A DNA stretch of 64,000 nt from an uncultured Rikenellaceae bacterium. GTDB taxonomy: Bacteria; Bacteroidota; Bacteroidia; Bacteroidales; Rikenellaceae. The stretch covers positions 1-64,000 of the forward strand of contig CALVFI010000010.1 in the NCBI GenBank assembly GCA_944326815.1, written 5' to 3'. Positions 53,137-61,826 of the stretch are shown piece by piece. Below the pieces are notes generated by a model, which did not search any database, had not been told where the DNA came from, and was given only the letters and a program-made list of their open reading frames with translations. Numbering within the stretch: the stretch's first letter is position 1; each line of letters opens with the position of its first letter. Both the position numbers and the translations under genes were made by a program.

Positions 53137-53225
53137 ACGATAAATTTTCTGAATTAACAGCGACAACAACTTTTTTTAACATCATTTTGCGCTTTTGTGT
53201 GAAAATAATAACAACAAGTAGACGG

Positions 53226-53257
53226 ATTGTATTTCACCATTTTTTAAAGTAACTTTG
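53226..53257 (+). promoter_or_regulatory. Promoter for the yicC-gmk-nadD-TPR operon
   Basis: ATTG (53226-53229), 20 bases, TAACTTTG (53250-53257), 26 bases before the ATG. Confidence 0.6.
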
Positions 53258-53283
53258 CGAAAGTTATAAATCTAAGAAGAGAT

Positions 53284-54168
53284 ATGGTTAAATCTATGAC
53301 CGGTTACGGGAAAGCCGAAACCACTGTCAATGGCCGAAAAATCACCGTTGAGATACGTTCTCTCAATAGCAAACAACTCGATTTGGCCATCAAACTACCT
53401 TCGATATATCGCCAGCAGGAGTACGAAATACGTAATGTCGTATCGAAAGTGATGCAACGAGGTAAAGTCGATGTGTTTATCAGTTTCGACGACACGGCCG
53501 GGGCGAGCGGTGTGCGTATTAATCAGGAACTATTTGCCGATTATTACCGTCAGTTGTGCGAAATCGGCGAGATGAACGGCATGGATTGGAAAAAGGAGAC
53601 AATCGATGCGCAGATCATCCCAGCTATTCTCCGTCTGCCGGATGTGGTGAACAATGAAGCGGATACTGTACCGGAAGAGGAGAAGCGCTCTTTGATGGAG
53701 ACTGTACAGGGGGCCCTTGGTCAAATCGATGCTTTTCGTGAACAGGAGGGCCAGGCATTGATTACCGACCTACTGCGTCGCGTTGATAAAATCGAATCTT
53801 ACAAGAATGAGGTGGAACCGTATGAGAAAGCCCGGACAGAGACGATCAAAAATCGTATTCGGGAGAGTATCGAGGCGGTAGGCATTCCGGTGGACAGTAA
53901 CCGCTTGGAGCAGGAGATGATTTTTTACATCGAGAAACTCGACATTACAGAGGAAAAAGTACGTCTTACGAATCATTGCAAATATTTCCGTGAAGTGGCT
54001 GGATCGGAAGAGGGTGTGGGTCGGAAACTCGGCTTCATCGCCCAGGAAATGGGACGTGAGATCAATACGCTCGGTTCGAAAGCCAACGAGGCATCAATCC
54101 AACGTCTCGTGGTAGCCATGAAAGACGAATTGGAGAAAATTAAAGAACAGGTACTGAATATATTGTAG
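53284..54168 (+). CDS. yicC: YicC/YloC-family endoribonuclease
   Basis: A 294-residue protein starting VKSMTGYGKAETTVNGRKI, the family signature (SMTGYG). The C-terminal DUF1732 part has EVAGSEEGVGRKLGFIAQEM and REINTLGSKANEASIQ. Members cut RNA and affect RNA turnover. It leads an operon with gmk, nadD and a TPR gene. Confidence 0.93.
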   Translation: MVKSMTGYGKAETTVNGRKITVEIRSLNSKQLDLAIKLPSIYRQQEYEIRNVVSKVMQRGKVDVFISFDDTAGASGVRINQELFADYYRQLCEIGEMNGMDWKKETIDAQIIPAILRLPDVVNNEADTVPEEEKRSLMETVQGALGQIDAFREQEGQALITDLLRRVDKIESYKNEVEPYEKARTETIKNRIRESIEAVGIPVDSNRLEQEMIFYIEKLDITEEKVRLTNHCKYFREVAGSEEGVGRKLGFIAQEMGREINTLGSKANEASIQRLVVAMKDELEKIKEQVLNIL

Positions 54169-54174
54169 TACATT

Positions 54175-54756
54175 ATGGAATGTAATACATCAGGCAAGTT
54201 AATTATTTTGTCGGCTCCCTCAGGATCGGGCAAAACAACCATCATCAAAGAGATTGTCAAAACGTTTCCGCAACTCGAATTCTCCATCTCGGCGACCTGT
54301 CGGGCCCCGCGCGGCACGGAACAAGATGGCGTAGATTACTATTTCCTGACCCAGGATGAGTTCCGACAGGCAATCGATGAAGATAAATTCGTGGAGTGGG
54401 AAGAGGTGTATGCAGGGACCTGTTATGGAACGCTTCGCTCGGAACTGGAACGTATCTGGTCGAAAGGCCATACGATTATCTTCGATGTAGACGTCAAGGG
54501 AGGAATCAACCTTAAACGGCTGTTCGGCGACAAGGCTCTTTCGATTTTCATCATGCCACCTTCCGTAGAAGAGCTGCGCAATCGTTTGATCGGCCGCGGC
54601 ACCGATTCTCCGGAGACGATCGAAAAACGCGTAGGAAAGGCTCAGCAAGAAATTGCCGATGCCAACCAATTCGACCGGATCGTTGTGAATGACTGTCTAG
54701 CGGTAGCTGTTCACGAGGTCGAGGATGAGATTCGCACATTTTTGTCTCGCTCATGA
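54175..54756 (+). CDS. gmk: Guanylate kinase
   Basis: A 193-residue enzyme that makes GDP from GMP and ATP. The P-loop is APSGSGKTTIIKE, followed by SATCRAPRGTEQDGVDYYF and WEEVYAGTCYGT for GMP binding. It lies 6 bases behind yicC and overlaps nadD by 4 bases. Length is normal. Confidence 0.96.
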   Translation: MECNTSGKLIILSAPSGSGKTTIIKEIVKTFPQLEFSISATCRAPRGTEQDGVDYYFLTQDEFRQAIDEDKFVEWEEVYAGTCYGTLRSELERIWSKGHTIIFDVDVKGGINLKRLFGDKALSIFIMPPSVEELRNRLIGRGTDSPETIEKRVGKAQQEIADANQFDRIVVNDCLAVAVHEVEDEIRTFLSRS

Positions 54757-55337
54757 TCGATACGGCGCTTTTTTTCGGGTCATTCAATCCAATTCATAAC
54801 GGACATACAGCCGTTGCCCGATACGTGGTGGAAAGAACAGACTGCACTCAGCTTTGGTTCGTCGTTTCGCCGCAGAATCCTTTGAAACCGGTAGGCATAC
54901 TGGCTCCGGAGAGGGATCGGTTGCGTATGACAGAAATCGCAGTCGAGGAGATGGGCATGAAACCGGGGCAAATGGCCGTTTCCGGTATAGAATTTGAACT
55001 CCCGAAACCATCCTATACGATCGATACCCTTCGCGAGTTGGAACGCAGATATCCGGAGCGTCGATTCTCGTTACTGGTGGGGAGCGATATCATGGAGGAG
55101 TTCGAGCAATGGAAAGAGCATGACACATTATTGGAGCGGTATCGGGTGATGGTCTATCCGCGTCCAGGATATATGTTGGGGAGATATGCGTCGCGAGTGA
55201 CCTTCCTGAAAGATGCTCCTGTATGGAACTACTCGTCCACCGATATCCGGAGATTGCTAAAAGAGGGTGAGAATGTGGACGGGATGGTCGCTCCAGGCAT
55301 AAAGCAATACATAAAGAAAATGGGATTATGGATCTGA
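54753..55337 (+). CDS. nadD: Nicotinate-nucleotide adenylyltransferase
   Basis: A 194-residue enzyme that makes deamido-NAD. GSFNPIHNGHTAVARYV is the nucleotidyltransferase HxGH-type motif, and YSSTDIRRLLKEG is the C-terminal ISSTxIR-like motif. It overlaps gmk by 4 bases and the TPR gene by 10. Confidence 0.95.
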   Translation: MIDTALFFGSFNPIHNGHTAVARYVVERTDCTQLWFVVSPQNPLKPVGILAPERDRLRMTEIAVEEMGMKPGQMAVSGIEFELPKPSYTIDTLRELERRYPERRFSLLVGSDIMEEFEQWKEHDTLLERYRVMVYPRPGYMLGRYASRVTFLKDAPVWNYSSTDIRRLLKEGENVDGMVAPGIKQYIKKMGLWI

Positions 55338-55576
55338 AAACCAGAATACAGAATGAAATAGACATGCTCTCAGGAGCCATCGATGACGATCCACGCAACT
55401 ATCTGTTGTACATGGAGCGGGGAAAACTCTATCATCGTAGCGGAGTCTTTGACAAAGCCTTGAATGATTTCATTAAGGTCCGCGAGCTGATGCCTGGCCA
55501 TGTCGAAGCGCAAGAGTATATCTCCATGATCAGCGAGATTTTCGAGTTCCGCTATAAGGATATTTATAATCCATGA
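55328..55576 (+). CDS. Small tetratricopeptide-repeat protein
   Basis: An 82-residue protein with about two TPR-like helical hairpins (YLLYMERGKLYHRSGVFDKA, then DFIKVRELMPGHVEAQEYIS). No signal peptide. The start lies inside the end of nadD, so it is the last gene of the operon. A scaffold role is likely; its partner is unknown. Confidence 0.75.
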   Translation: MDLKTRIQNEIDMLSGAIDDDPRNYLLYMERGKLYHRSGVFDKALNDFIKVRELMPGHVEAQEYISMISEIFEFRYKDIYNP

Positions 55577-55642
55577 TGGGGACATTCCTGTCGATACTTG
55601 CCAAAATTCCATAAATAGCTCTCCATCGGGCGGCTTTTTTCC

Positions 55643-55650
55643 TATCTTTG
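55643..55650 (+). promoter_or_regulatory. -7 element for ddl-DUF3109
   Basis: TATCTTTG, 25 bases before the ddl ATG; upstream TTTG not clear. Confidence 0.5.
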
Positions 55651-55675
55651 CATCGGAATTTAATATGGCAATCCA

Positions 55676-56668
55676 ATGAAAAGATTAAATATCGCACTAT
55701 TAGCCGGAGGCGACTCCTCGGAACGCGAAATCGCCCTTCAAAGCGCAGCTCAGATTCGACAGGCTCTTGATGCCGGAAAATACAATGTAATGACCATTGA
55801 TATTCAGGGACGCGACTGGCATTATACCACACCTGAGGGCCGTTCTTATCCGTTCGACAAGAACGATTTCTCGATCACGGTAGAGAGTACGAAAACCCTG
55901 TTCGACTATGCCTTAATCCTGATTCACGGCACACCGGGCGAAGATGGGAAACTGCAGGGATATCTCGATATGATGGGAATTCCCTATTCGTCGTGCGGAA
56001 TGGTCTCCTCGGCCATTACTTTCGATAAAATTGCCTGCAAACGTATGCTGGCAGGTACGGGAATCCCCATGGCCAGAGAGATGCTGATCCGTCGAGGCGA
56101 TACACCCGATCCCGCAGCAATGGTTGCACGACTGGGTTTGCCGATGTTTGTCAAACCCAATGCCAGTGGCAGTAGTTTTGGTGTTACGAAGGTTAAGACG
56201 GAAGCGGAGATTCTGCCGGCCATTGAGGCGGCTTTCAAAGAGAGCAACGCCGTATTGGCCGAAGAATTCATCGACGGTCGTGAAATGGGGTGCGGAGTTA
56301 TGATTGCCGGGGGAAAAGAGTACGTTTTCCCAGTGACAGAAATCGTTTCCAAAAAAGAATTCTTCGATTATCAGGCAAAGTATACGGCCGGGTTCTCGGA
56401 TGAAATCACACCCGCGCCGATTTCGGAAGAGATTCGTCGTCAGTTGAACGAAATGACACTGAAAGCCTATAAGACTTGTAATTGTCGCGGGGTGGTGCGT
56501 GTGGATTTCATCGTTCGAACGGACGGTACGCCCTATCTGATCGAAATCAATTCCATCCCCGGCATGAGCGCCGGCAGCATTGTTCCCAAACAGGCGGCTT
56601 ACATGGGCATGTCGCTCGGTGAACTTTACGATATCATCATTCAAGACACCTATTCCAAACGGGCATGA
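55676..56668 (+). CDS. ddl: D-alanine--D-alanine ligase
   Basis: A 330-residue ATP-grasp enzyme that makes the D-Ala-D-Ala end of peptidoglycan stems. It begins with LLAGGDSSEREIALQSA, has LILIHGTPGEDGKLQGYLD, and the ATP/Mg site VRVDFIVRTDGTPYLIEINS followed by IPGMSAGSIVPKQ. It overlaps the DUF3109 gene by 4 bases. Confidence 0.95.
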   Translation: MKRLNIALLAGGDSSEREIALQSAAQIRQALDAGKYNVMTIDIQGRDWHYTTPEGRSYPFDKNDFSITVESTKTLFDYALILIHGTPGEDGKLQGYLDMMGIPYSSCGMVSSAITFDKIACKRMLAGTGIPMAREMLIRRGDTPDPAAMVARLGLPMFVKPNASGSSFGVTKVKTEAEILPAIEAAFKESNAVLAEEFIDGREMGCGVMIAGGKEYVFPVTEIVSKKEFFDYQAKYTAGFSDEITPAPISEEIRRQLNEMTLKAYKTCNCRGVVRVDFIVRTDGTPYLIEINSIPGMSAGSIVPKQAAYMGMSLGELYDIIIQDTYSKRA

Positions 56669-57240
56669 TCGAAATTGACGGTAAAATTGTCAGTACCGAT
56701 ATTCTGACGGAATGTTTTGCCTGCGATCTTTCGCGGTGCAAAGGGATATGTTGTGTGGAGGGAAATGCAGGAGCTCCATTGGAGCCGGAAGAGTTAGATA
56801 TACTGGAGAGAGAATATGTAGCCTACGAACCTTATCTGAAACCTGAGGGTCGGGAGGTGATTGCTCGTGAAGGATTTATGGTCGTAGATGACGACGGAGA
56901 TTTGACCACACCGTTAATCGGAGAGGCAGAGTGCGCTTTTTCGTACGAGGAGAACGGTGTCACGCTATGCGCCATAGAACGTGCATGGAAAGAGGGACGC
57001 ACCTCGTTCCGGAAGCCTGTTTCCTGCCATCTATATCCGATTCGTGTTCTGAAATTCAGCAACGGGACCTTGGGGCTGAACTACCATCGCTGGAATGTCT
57101 GCAAACCAGCCGTAGAACGTGGCAGGGAAGCGGGGATCCCTGTGTACAAATCACTTCGGGAGCCGCTTGTCCGTTGTTTCGGAGAAGAGTTCTACCATGC
57201 GTTGGAACAGGCAGAGAAGTATCTTAAGGAGAATAAATAG
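56665..57240 (+). CDS. DUF3109 cysteine-rich protein
   Basis: A 191-residue soluble protein. A Cys cluster at about residues 14-27 (CFACDLSRCKGICCVEGNAG) is followed by single Cys residues (AECAFSYEENGVTLCAIERA, VSCHLYPIRV), the pattern of the YkgJ-like/DUF3109 zinc- or iron-cluster proteins. Its function is unknown. The start overlaps the ddl stop, so it is co-transcribed with cell-wall synthesis. Confidence 0.85.
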   Translation: MIEIDGKIVSTDILTECFACDLSRCKGICCVEGNAGAPLEPEELDILEREYVAYEPYLKPEGREVIAREGFMVVDDDGDLTTPLIGEAECAFSYEENGVTLCAIERAWKEGRTSFRKPVSCHLYPIRVLKFSNGTLGLNYHRWNVCKPAVERGREAGIPVYKSLREPLVRCFGEEFYHALEQAEKYLKENK

Positions 57241-57273
57241 CCGGAGGGAATGCCTGGTTTCGGGTTATTTTCA

Positions 57274-57281
57274 TATCTTTG
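57274..57281 (+). promoter_or_regulatory. -7 element for the M23/LysM gene
   Basis: TATCTTTG. It overlaps the TTG at 57279 that opens the frame, so that TTG cannot be the start; the GTG at 57303 is favoured. Confidence 0.55.
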
Positions 57282-57302
57282 CAAAGATTAAAAAAACTTC
57301 CC

Positions 57303-58352
57303 GTGACTCTCAGAAATTTCAGCATCCTTTTTACCTTGATGGCGATAGGCGGTATCGTTTCGGTTCAGGGGCAACGTTCTAATACTTCGCCCAAACTGGA
57401 GGATTTGCCACGCCGTGCCATAGACACGCTATCGACACAAGACGACGAAACAAAAGTCATCATTTATAGCAATAACACTTGGAGTTACTATCGTCCAACA
57501 TTGCTCAATAAATATGATGATCTACCTGTTTATCAAAAACATTGGGATACGACTCAAGTATTCGCTTATCGAACAATTGAACTATCCGATCTTCCATCTG
57601 CGGTAGACCTGAAATTGATTTCGACGATGGATGAGTTTCATCCACCGATCATTGGGCGAGTTTTCTCAAAATACGGTCCCCGCGGTCGTCGAAGTCACAA
57701 AGGAGTGGATATTCCGCTTCAAACGGGAGAGCCTATTTATGCCGTTTTCGAAGGGAAAATACGTTATTCCAAATATAATACGGGCGGGTATGGCAATTTG
57801 GTAATTATCCGCCACAAAAATGGGCTGGAAACTTGGTATGCACATTTATCGAAACGGAATGTTGCCGTGAATGAGTACGTAAAGGCTGGCCAGGTGATCG
57901 GCTTCGGTGGGTCGACAGGACGCTCGCGAGGGCCTCATCTTCATTTCGAAACCCGATATTGCGATCAGAATTTCGACCCGGAATATCTTTTCGATTTCGA
58001 AAACGGACAATTAAAATATCAAACTTTTGCTTTGGAGCGTTCGTTCCTGAACATCTATTCGAGGGCTTCGGACCAATTGGAAGAAGAGGATGATGAAGGA
58101 TATTTGGCATTGTTGACCGAGAATATTGATTCGGATTCGACTTCAGCCGATTTCCTCGAACGAGTAGCCCGGGCACAGGCTAAGCCGGATGGCATCAATC
58201 CCGGAGGTCCTGTATACCATACAGTGCGTTCCGGAGACATTTTGGGACGAATTGCTCAAAAGTACGGAGTCTCCATCGATCAGATTTGTCGGTTGAACAA
58301 CATTAAACGTACAACAATATTACAAATAGGTCGGAAATTACGCATCAGATAG
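57303..58352 (+). CDS. Secreted M23 peptidase with LysM domain
   Basis: A 349-residue cell-wall hydrolase with a probable GTG start and signal peptide (TLRNFSILFTLMAIGG, ending about VSVQG). The M23 domain is at about 120-235: HKGVD gives the HxxxD zinc ligands and GPHLHFE the HxH motif, with TWYAHLSKR between. The LysM domain is at about 302-349 (VRSGDILGRIAQKYGVS). It should cut peptidoglycan cross-links in the periplasm and resembles cell-division or septal hydrolases. All zinc ligands are present. Confidence 0.9.
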   Translation: MTLRNFSILFTLMAIGGIVSVQGQRSNTSPKLEDLPRRAIDTLSTQDDETKVIIYSNNTWSYYRPTLLNKYDDLPVYQKHWDTTQVFAYRTIELSDLPSAVDLKLISTMDEFHPPIIGRVFSKYGPRGRRSHKGVDIPLQTGEPIYAVFEGKIRYSKYNTGGYGNLVIIRHKNGLETWYAHLSKRNVAVNEYVKAGQVIGFGGSTGRSRGPHLHFETRYCDQNFDPEYLFDFENGQLKYQTFALERSFLNIYSRASDQLEEEDDEGYLALLTENIDSDSTSADFLERVARAQAKPDGINPGGPVYHTVRSGDILGRIAQKYGVSIDQICRLNNIKRTTILQIGRKLRIR

Positions 58353-58361
58353 TTCCAAATT

Positions 58362-58393
58362 ATAAAGCCCGCTTCCTATGAAGCGGGCTTTAT
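58362..58393. terminator. Bidirectional terminator between M23 and DHOD-like genes
   Basis: A 13-base perfect stem (58362-58374 with 58381-58393, core AAAGCCCGCTT) with a 6-base loop. Confidence 0.8.
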
Positions 58394-58410
58394 TCTTATT
58401 ACAAGAGATG

Positions 58411-59382
58411 TTAAGAACGAGGAAAATAACGCATGTATTGGGCCCGTTGGAACATTTCATCATCCTCTTGACCTGCATAGGCTAATTTTCCACGGAATTC
58501 ATCTATCGAATTATAGTTGTGACGAACCATCCAATCAGCCAAATATTGATTCATGTCCCGAATTACAGACACATCCTTAAGATAAATCGCACTACATATT
58601 TCCGTCGCTTTTGCACCGACCAAAAGAGCCTTTACCACATCTTCGCCGGCATGTACTCCGGTAGAGACAGCTATGTCGAGCAGAGGCAACTGTGGAGCGC
58701 ACAATGCTACCGTACGCAGAATATTGCGTAACTCTGAATTAGCGCTAATAGTGTCAGACGATTTTAGCGTCATGCTCTCTACATCCACATCCGGTTCGAA
58801 GAAACGATTGAACATGACCACACCTCGTCCGTTTCGGTAATATATACCACGCGCAATATCGAGCACATTGGTAAAGCGCATTCCCAGTTTGACGGATACG
58901 GGGATTTTGAGCACTGCAGTTACCCGAGCAACAATCTCCAGATAATGTTTTTCAATCTCTGCTCCTGTGTGTTTAATATCGGTTGGAAGAATGAATATGT
59001 TCAGTTCCAAAGCATCTGCACCAGCCGTTTCGATGGCCGAAGCATACTCTACCCAATTACCTACCGTATTGCAATTGATACTGGCGATGATAGGAATACC
59101 TGCTTTCCGTTTTGCTTCGGAGATAATTTGAAGATGATGCTTCAGATAATCGTCCTGCATATATCCACGCAGATAGTCTGAAGCCTCCGGATAATCGTTG
59201 AAACGCTCCAGAAACGAGGACTCTCCCAGAATCTGCTCCTCAAAGACAGATTTCAGTACGACCGCCCCAGCTCCATGTTCGGCCAATGAGACGATTTTGT
59301 CGACATCGGAAGTGAATGGAGAGCTGGCCACAACAACAGGGCTCGATAGCTGTAATCCAAGATAGTTGACATTCAAATTCAT
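58411..59382 (-). CDS. Dihydroorotate dehydrogenase-like flavoprotein
   Basis: A 323-residue TIM-barrel protein of the PyrD/PreA superfamily. SSPVVVASSPFTSDVDKIV and GAGAVVLKSVFEEQI are at the N-terminus, ASINCNTVGNWVEYA and PVSVKLGMRFTNV in the middle, and VDIA-like IAVSTGVHAGEDVVKALL near the FMN-phosphate site. It is not the main PyrD by this reading; lineage-specific DHOD-like proteins of this kind are common in the phylum and have no sure substrate. It follows yggS by 9 bases. Confidence 0.8.
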   Translation of the reverse strand: MNLNVNYLGLQLSSPVVVASSPFTSDVDKIVSLAEHGAGAVVLKSVFEEQILGESSFLERFNDYPEASDYLRGYMQDDYLKHHLQIISEAKRKAGIPIIASINCNTVGNWVEYASAIETAGADALELNIFILPTDIKHTGAEIEKHYLEIVARVTAVLKIPVSVKLGMRFTNVLDIARGIYYRNGRGVVMFNRFFEPDVDVESMTLKSSDTISANSELRNILRTVALCAPQLPLLDIAVSTGVHAGEDVVKALLVGAKATEICSAIYLKDVSVIRDMNQYLADWMVRHNYNSIDEFRGKLAYAGQEDDEMFQRAQYMRYFPRS

Positions 59383-59391
59383 AATCAATAT

Positions 59392-60060
59392 TTATTTGTT
59401 CATATAATTTCTTTCGCCGAAAATCTTACTGCCGATTCTCACCATCGTGCTCCCACATTCAATGGCCATCGGGTAATCCGAGGTCATACCCATGGAGAGC
59501 GTGTCGAACGAATTGCCCAGATAGTGACGCAACTGTTCGAAGATTGTCTTGAGTTGCGTAAATTCCGATCGTATTTGCGCCTGGTCGTCAGTCAGGGAGG
59601 CAATGCCCATAATGCCGCGGAATCGTACATGGGTATATTTTGCACACTCCCCGGCAATTACGTAATTCATCAATTCATTCCTGTCCCAACCGTGTTTGGT
59701 CTCTTCCTGAGCGACATGGACTTCGAACAATACATCAATTACTCGATTGTTTTTGGCCGCTTCGCGATCGATTATCTCCAGCAGGCGATCGGAATCGACC
59801 GAATGGATCAACTCGACGAATGGCGCAATATATTTGACCTTATTCGTTTGGAGATGTCCAATCATATGCCACCGAATATCTTTGGGTAGCGACTCGTACT
59901 TCACCTTCAGTTCTTGTGGTCGATTTTCACCGAAGATACGCTGCCCGGCTCGATATGCCTCCATGATCGCCTCCTCCGGATGGGTCTTGGATACCGCCAC
60001 CAGCGTTACACCAACAGGTAAAGCGTGTTGTAATTCAGTTATTTGCTCTCCGATAGCCAT
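59392..60060 (-). CDS. YggS-family PLP homeostasis protein
   Basis: A 222-residue PLP-binding protein (YggS/PROSC family). The PLP lysine is in VAVSKTHPEEAI, then FGENRPQEL, WHMIGHLQTNKVK and SMGMTSDYPMAIECGSTMVRIG. It buffers pyridoxal phosphate in the cytoplasm. A clear AGGAG lies just before its ATG, which is unusual in this phylum. It leads the pair with the DHOD-like gene. Confidence 0.94.
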   Translation of the reverse strand: MAIGEQITELQHALPVGVTLVAVSKTHPEEAIMEAYRAGQRIFGENRPQELKVKYESLPKDIRWHMIGHLQTNKVKYIAPFVELIHSVDSDRLLEIIDREAAKNNRVIDVLFEVHVAQEETKHGWDRNELMNYVIAGECAKYTHVRFRGIMGIASLTDDQAQIRSEFTQLKTIFEQLRHYLGNSFDTLSMGMTSDYPMAIECGSTMVRIGSKIFGERNYMNK

Positions 60061-60099
60061 TTTCTCCTAATTTGAGCCTAAAAATAGTCATAATTTTTT

Positions 60100-60107
60100 T
60101 ATTTTTG
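60100..60107 (+). promoter_or_regulatory. -7 element for the C69-lpdA operon
   Basis: TATTTTTG, 42 bases before the ATG at 60150. It lies downstream of the first frame start (60072), which supports the later ATG. Confidence 0.5.
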
Positions 60108-60149
60108 TCAGCCAAGCAATGCTCATTCTACATTAAAACCGATTATTAC

Positions 60150-61826
60150 ATGAAAAAAATCCTTATTACCACGCTCCTGTATGCTGCAATATGGGCTACG
60201 GATAGCTGGGCGTGCACCAATTTTATCATTACCAAAGGGGCCTCGACAGATGGTTCCGTAATGGTAAGTTATTCTGCCGATTCGCACCAACTTTATGGAG
60301 CGTTATACAAATACAATGCGCCAAAAGGGTTGTATAAACCAGGAACTATGTTGCCGATATACGAATGGGATACGGGACGTTATTTGGGTGAGATAGCCCA
60401 AGTGGGACAAACCTATTCGACCGTGGGGAACATGAACGAACATCAGGTGATTATCGGAGAGACAACGTATGGCGGGCGTTCGGAGTTGACGGACAGTACG
60501 GGACGGATCGATTACGGGTCGCTCATATACATTGCCCTGCAACGGGCGACGACAGCACGGGAGGCAATCCAAATCATGGTTGACCTGGCCAATGAATACG
60601 GATACGCCTCCTCGGGAGAGAGCTTTTCGGTAGCCGATGCCAACGAAGCCTGGATCTTTGAGATTATCGGCAAAGGATGTAAAATCGTAGATGGTAAGAA
60701 TGTCAATAAGGGAATTGTGTGGGTGGCACGGCGAATCCCGGACGGATATATCTGCGCGCATGCCAATCAGGCACGGATTGCACAATTTCCGCTGGATGAT
60801 CCGGAAAACTGCCTCTACGCTCCTGATGTCATCTCATTTGCTCGCGAGATGGGATACTACGATGGACCGGATGCGGAATTCAGTTTCTGCGATGCATATG
60901 CTCCGCTTAATTTCAGCGCATTACGCTCCTGTGAAGCCCGTGTATGGAGTTTCTTCCGTCAATTTGTGGAGGGGATGGATCAATATACCGACTATGCCAT
61001 GGGATATGATCTGGACAACCGTATGCCGCTGTGGGTGAAACCGACACACAAGATATCTCCGAAACAGGTGTTCGACGCCATGCGTGATCACTATGAAGGC
61101 ACCCCGATGGATATGACGACCGATATCGGTGCAGGAGGAAGTGCTTGCCCGTATCGTTGGCGTCCGATGGAATTTGAGGTGGATGGTGTGACGTATGTCA
61201 ATGAACGTGCTACGGCTACGCAACAAACCGGTTTCTGGTTCGTAGGACAGGCCCGAAACTGGTTGCCCGATCCCGTGGGCGGTCTGCTGTGGTTCGGAGT
61301 CGACGATGCCGGAACCTCTTGTCTGACACCGATCTATTGTTCCACTACTGAAGTACCTGATTGTTTCCGGGAGGGAAACGGCCATATGACCGAGTATTCG
61401 CCTACCTCCGCTTTCTGGATCTTCAATCGGATTGCCCAGTTCGCCTATCTCCGGTATGACATCATCGGCAAAGCTGTCCAGGAGGTGGCCAACCAGTGGG
61501 AAAACGAAAAACTGGAGCAGGTGAAGCAGATCGACCGCCAGGCCGACGATCTGATCAAACGGGGAAAAGAGAAGCAGGCGGTTCGATATCTGACGGACTA
61601 CTCTGTCAATACGGCACAGGATATGTTTGCCAAATGGGTGGAACTCGATCGTTACCTGTTGGTAAAATACATGGATGGGAATGTGAAGGTAGAAGATGCC
61701 AACGGCTTCAAGGATAACGGTTATGGCCGAAATATCCCGGCATCGCCCGAATGGCCCGGATACAGCGAAAAATGGAAACGGGCGGTTGTGAAAGATAACG
61801 GAGACATCCTAAAAGCAGTAGAATAA
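60150..61826 (+). CDS. Secreted C69-family dipeptidase
   Basis: A 558-residue peptidase of the N-terminal nucleophile type. The signal peptide (MKKILITTLLYAAIW to DSWA) is followed at once by CTNFIITKGASTDGS, so cleavage would expose the catalytic Cys. This Cys should not be read as a lipobox: DSWAC lacks the usual Leu at -3. Later motifs are DANEAWIFEIIGKG and GIVWVARRIPDG. It probably cuts dipeptides in the periplasm. Its stop overlaps the lpdA start by 1 base. Confidence 0.9.
   Translation: MKKILITTLLYAAIWATDSWACTNFIITKGASTDGSVMVSYSADSHQLYGALYKYNAPKGLYKPGTMLPIYEWDTGRYLGEIAQVGQTYSTVGNMNEHQVIIGETTYGGRSELTDSTGRIDYGSLIYIALQRATTAREAIQIMVDLANEYGYASSGESFSVADANEAWIFEIIGKGCKIVDGKNVNKGIVWVARRIPDGYICAHANQARIAQFPLDDPENCLYAPDVISFAREMGYYDGPDAEFSFCDAYAPLNFSALRSCEARVWSFFRQFVEGMDQYTDYAMGYDLDNRMPLWVKPTHKISPKQVFDAMRDHYEGTPMDMTTDIGAGGSACPYRWRPMEFEVDGVTYVNERATATQQTGFWFVGQARNWLPDPVGGLLWFGVDDAGTSCLTPIYCSTTEVPDCFREGNGHMTEYSPTSAFWIFNRIAQFAYLRYDIIGKAVQEVANQWENEKLEQVKQIDRQADDLIKRGKEKQAVRYLTDYSVNTAQDMFAKWVELDRYLLVKYMDGNVKVEDANGFKDNGYGRNIPASPEWPGYSEKWKRAVVKDNGDILKAVE

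Noticed and set aside
60195..60197. Cys after the C69 signal peptide as a lipidation site
   Set aside because: The residues before it (DSWA) do not fit a lipobox, and this Cys is the family's catalytic nucleophile.
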